Assembly (NCBI GenBank): GCA_017397205.1
Contig: JAFQJX010000165.1
Location: forward strand, 1-5,774
Origin: Clostridia bacterium
Lineage (GTDB): Bacteria; Bacillota; Clostridia; Oscillospirales; CAG-272
Direction: 5' to 3'
Length of the DNA stretch: 5,774 nucleotides
In this document: positions 4,345 to 5,774 of the stretch, piece by piece
Numbering within the stretch: position 1 is the stretch's first letter
Layout: each line of letters begins with the position of its first letter
The notes under the pieces: generated by a model
Told to the model about the DNA's origin: nothing
Seen by the model: the letters and a program-made list of their open reading frames with translations, nothing else
The model's database searches: none
Translations under genes and position numbers: made by a program

Positions 4345-5774
4345 TTGACAACAGGACAAGAAAACATCAGAAATTTCTCAATCGTTGCCCATATTGACCA
4401 CGGAAAATCCACGCTGGCAGACCGCATTCTGGAGCATACCAGCACCGTTGCAAAGCGCGATATGGAGGAGCAGCTGCTTGACAGCATGGACCTGGAACGG
4501 GAGCGCGGCATTACCATTAAGGCACGCGCCGTCCGCCTGAATTATCGCGCCAAAAACGGAGAGGACTACGTGTTCAATCTCATTGACACCCCCGGCCACG
4601 TGGACTTTGGCTACGAGGTTTCTCGCTCGCTGCTTGCCTGCGAGGGGGCGCTCCTGATTGTGGACGCGACCCAGGGCGTTGAGGCGCAGACTCTTGCGAA
4701 CGCCTATCTTGCTATTGACGCCAATCTGGAGATTTTGCCCGTCGTCAACAAAATTGACCTCCCGTCTGCAGACGTGGAGAGATGCCGCGGCGAAATTGAG
4801 GATATCATCGGTGTCCCCGCAGAGGATTGCCCTGCGGTTTCCGCAAAGACGGGGCTGAATATTGAGGACGTGCTGGAGCGCATCGTGACGGATATTCCTG
4901 CCCCCAAGGGCGACAGGAAAGCCCCCCTTAAGGCACTCATTTTTGATTCCTATTACGATTCCTATCTCGGCGTCGTCGTCAATATCCGCCTGTTTGACGG
5001 AAGCGTAAGACAGGGCGACCGCATCCGCCTGATGGCTACGGGCGCGGAGTACGAGGTGACAGAGGTAGGCACCATGAGTGCCTTTGGGCTGACAAAGCAA
5101 GAGGTGCTTCAGGCAGGTGAGGTTGGATATTTCACCGCCTCTATCAAGACGGTGGGAGATACCCGCGTGGGTGATACGGTCACGGGTGCGGCAAATCCCA
5201 CCCCCGAGCCGTTGCCCGGCTTCTGCGACGTCCGCCCCATGGTCTATGCGGGCATCTATCCCGCAGACGGCGCAAGATACGGGGATTTGCGCGATGCGCT
5301 GGAGAAGCTTCAGCTCAACGACGCCTCCCTCGTCTTTGAGCCCGAAACCTCCGTGGCGCTCGGCTTTGGCTTCCGTTGCGGATTTTTGGGTCTTTTGCAT
5401 ATGGACGTCATTGAGGAGCGGCTTGAGAGAGAGTTCAATCTGGATTTGATTACCACCGCGCCCAGCGTTATCTATAAGCTCAAGCTGCGGGGCGGTGAGG
5501 AAAAATACATTGATAACCCCTCCAGCTATCCCGACAGCGCCGAGATTGAAACGGCGTATGAGCCGCTTGTCAAGGCAAGCATCATTACGCCCACGGAGTA
5601 CGTCGGAGGGCTGATGGATTTGTGCCAGGACCGCCGCGGCGTATTCCTGGATATGAAATACATTGACCCCACCCGCGTGGAGCTGCATTATCATCTGCCC
5701 CTCAACGAAATTATCTACGATTTCTTTGACGTGCTGAAAAGCCGCAGCAAGGGATATGCCTCCCTGGACTATGA
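4345..5774 (+). CDS. lepA: Elongation factor 4 (LepA), translational GTPase, 3'-truncated by window end
   Basis: The first 476 codons of LepA/EF4, a ribosome-binding GTPase linked to back-translocation and 30S assembly; the family is usually near 600 residues, so the last fifth lies outside the window. The GTPase domain is intact: AHIDHGKST (15-23, G1), RGIT (54-57, G2), DTPGH (81-85, G3), NKID (135-138, G4) and SAKTG (166-170, G5). The LepA signature FRCGFLGLLHMD (343-354) and the LNEIIYDFFDVLKSRSKGY stretch (453-471) distinguish it from EF-G and TypA. The first in-frame ATG (codon 40) would remove the P-loop, so translation must start at TTG 4345. It follows pgcA by 21 nt with no promoter or terminator seen, so it is expressed from the upstream operon promoter unless an internal promoter exists within pgcA. 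Peripheral or cytosolic. Confidence 0.97.
   Translation, partial: MTTGQENIRNFSIVAHIDHGKSTLADRILEHTSTVAKRDMEEQLLDSMDLERERGITIKARAVRLNYRAKNGEDYVFNLIDTPGHVDFGYEVSRSLLACEGALLIVDATQGVEAQTLANAYLAIDANLEILPVVNKIDLPSADVERCRGEIEDIIGVPAEDCPAVSAKTGLNIEDVLERIVTDIPAPKGDRKAPLKALIFDSYYDSYLGVVVNIRLFDGSVRQGDRIRLMATGAEYEVTEVGTMSAFGLTKQEVLQAGEVGYFTASIKTVGDTRVGDTVTGAANPTPEPLPGFCDVRPMVYAGIYPADGARYGDLRDALEKLQLNDASLVFEPETSVALGFGFRCGFLGLLHMDVIEERLEREFNLDLITTAPSVIYKLKLRGGEEKYIDNPSSYPDSAEIETAYEPLVKASIITPTEYVGGLMDLCQDRRGVFLDMKYIDPTRVELHYHLPLNEIIYDFFDVLKSRSKGYASLDY

Noticed and set aside
4378..5694. 438-codon open frame on the minus strand
   Set aside because: Antisense to lepA, whose GTPase motifs are unambiguous; no credible ribosome binding site or family resemblance.

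Overview
The window looks like chromosome of a Gram-positive anaerobe of the class Clostridia, probably a gut Oscillospirales-type bacterium. This is inferred from strong AGGAGG-type ribosome binding sites, sigma-A-like promoters, two TTG starts and the gene families present (DUF6809, TSCPD/TIGR03905, stand-alone LUD protein, PgcA-type phosphohexomutase). No rRNA, tRNA, CRISPR array, IS element or attachment site was recognised.

Region 1 (1-564) is AT-rich and looks accessory. A DUF6809-like gene runs leftward off the window edge. Divergent from it is a 64-residue XRE-type helix-turn-helix regulator. The 124 bp between them hold a near-consensus promoter for the DUF6809-like gene, a weaker extended -10 promoter for the regulator, and two related 15-bp palindromes on either side of the shared -35 area. 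This looks like a compact self-regulated switch.

Region 2 (565-1317) is a single-gene unit: promoter, a stand-alone LUD-domain protein with four cysteines near its C-terminus, and a strong intrinsic terminator overlapped by a second hairpin.

Region 3 (1318-5774) is GC-rich and reads as one rightward operon from a TTGCGC-17-TATAAT promoter. It carries a 300-residue protein resembling a degenerate prephenate dehydratase with an ACT-like tail, a small TSCPD protein, pgcA (phosphohexomutase, complete with all expected motifs) and the first 476 codons of lepA (EF4), cut by the window end. Gaps are 2, 26 and 21 nt. The genes share no obvious pathway; the operon seems to mix housekeeping genes with two uncharacterised ones.

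The most interesting items are the twin-operator divergent switch and the prephenate-dehydratase-like protein that lacks the catalytic Thr-Arg-Phe motif. I see no large new defence or mobile system.
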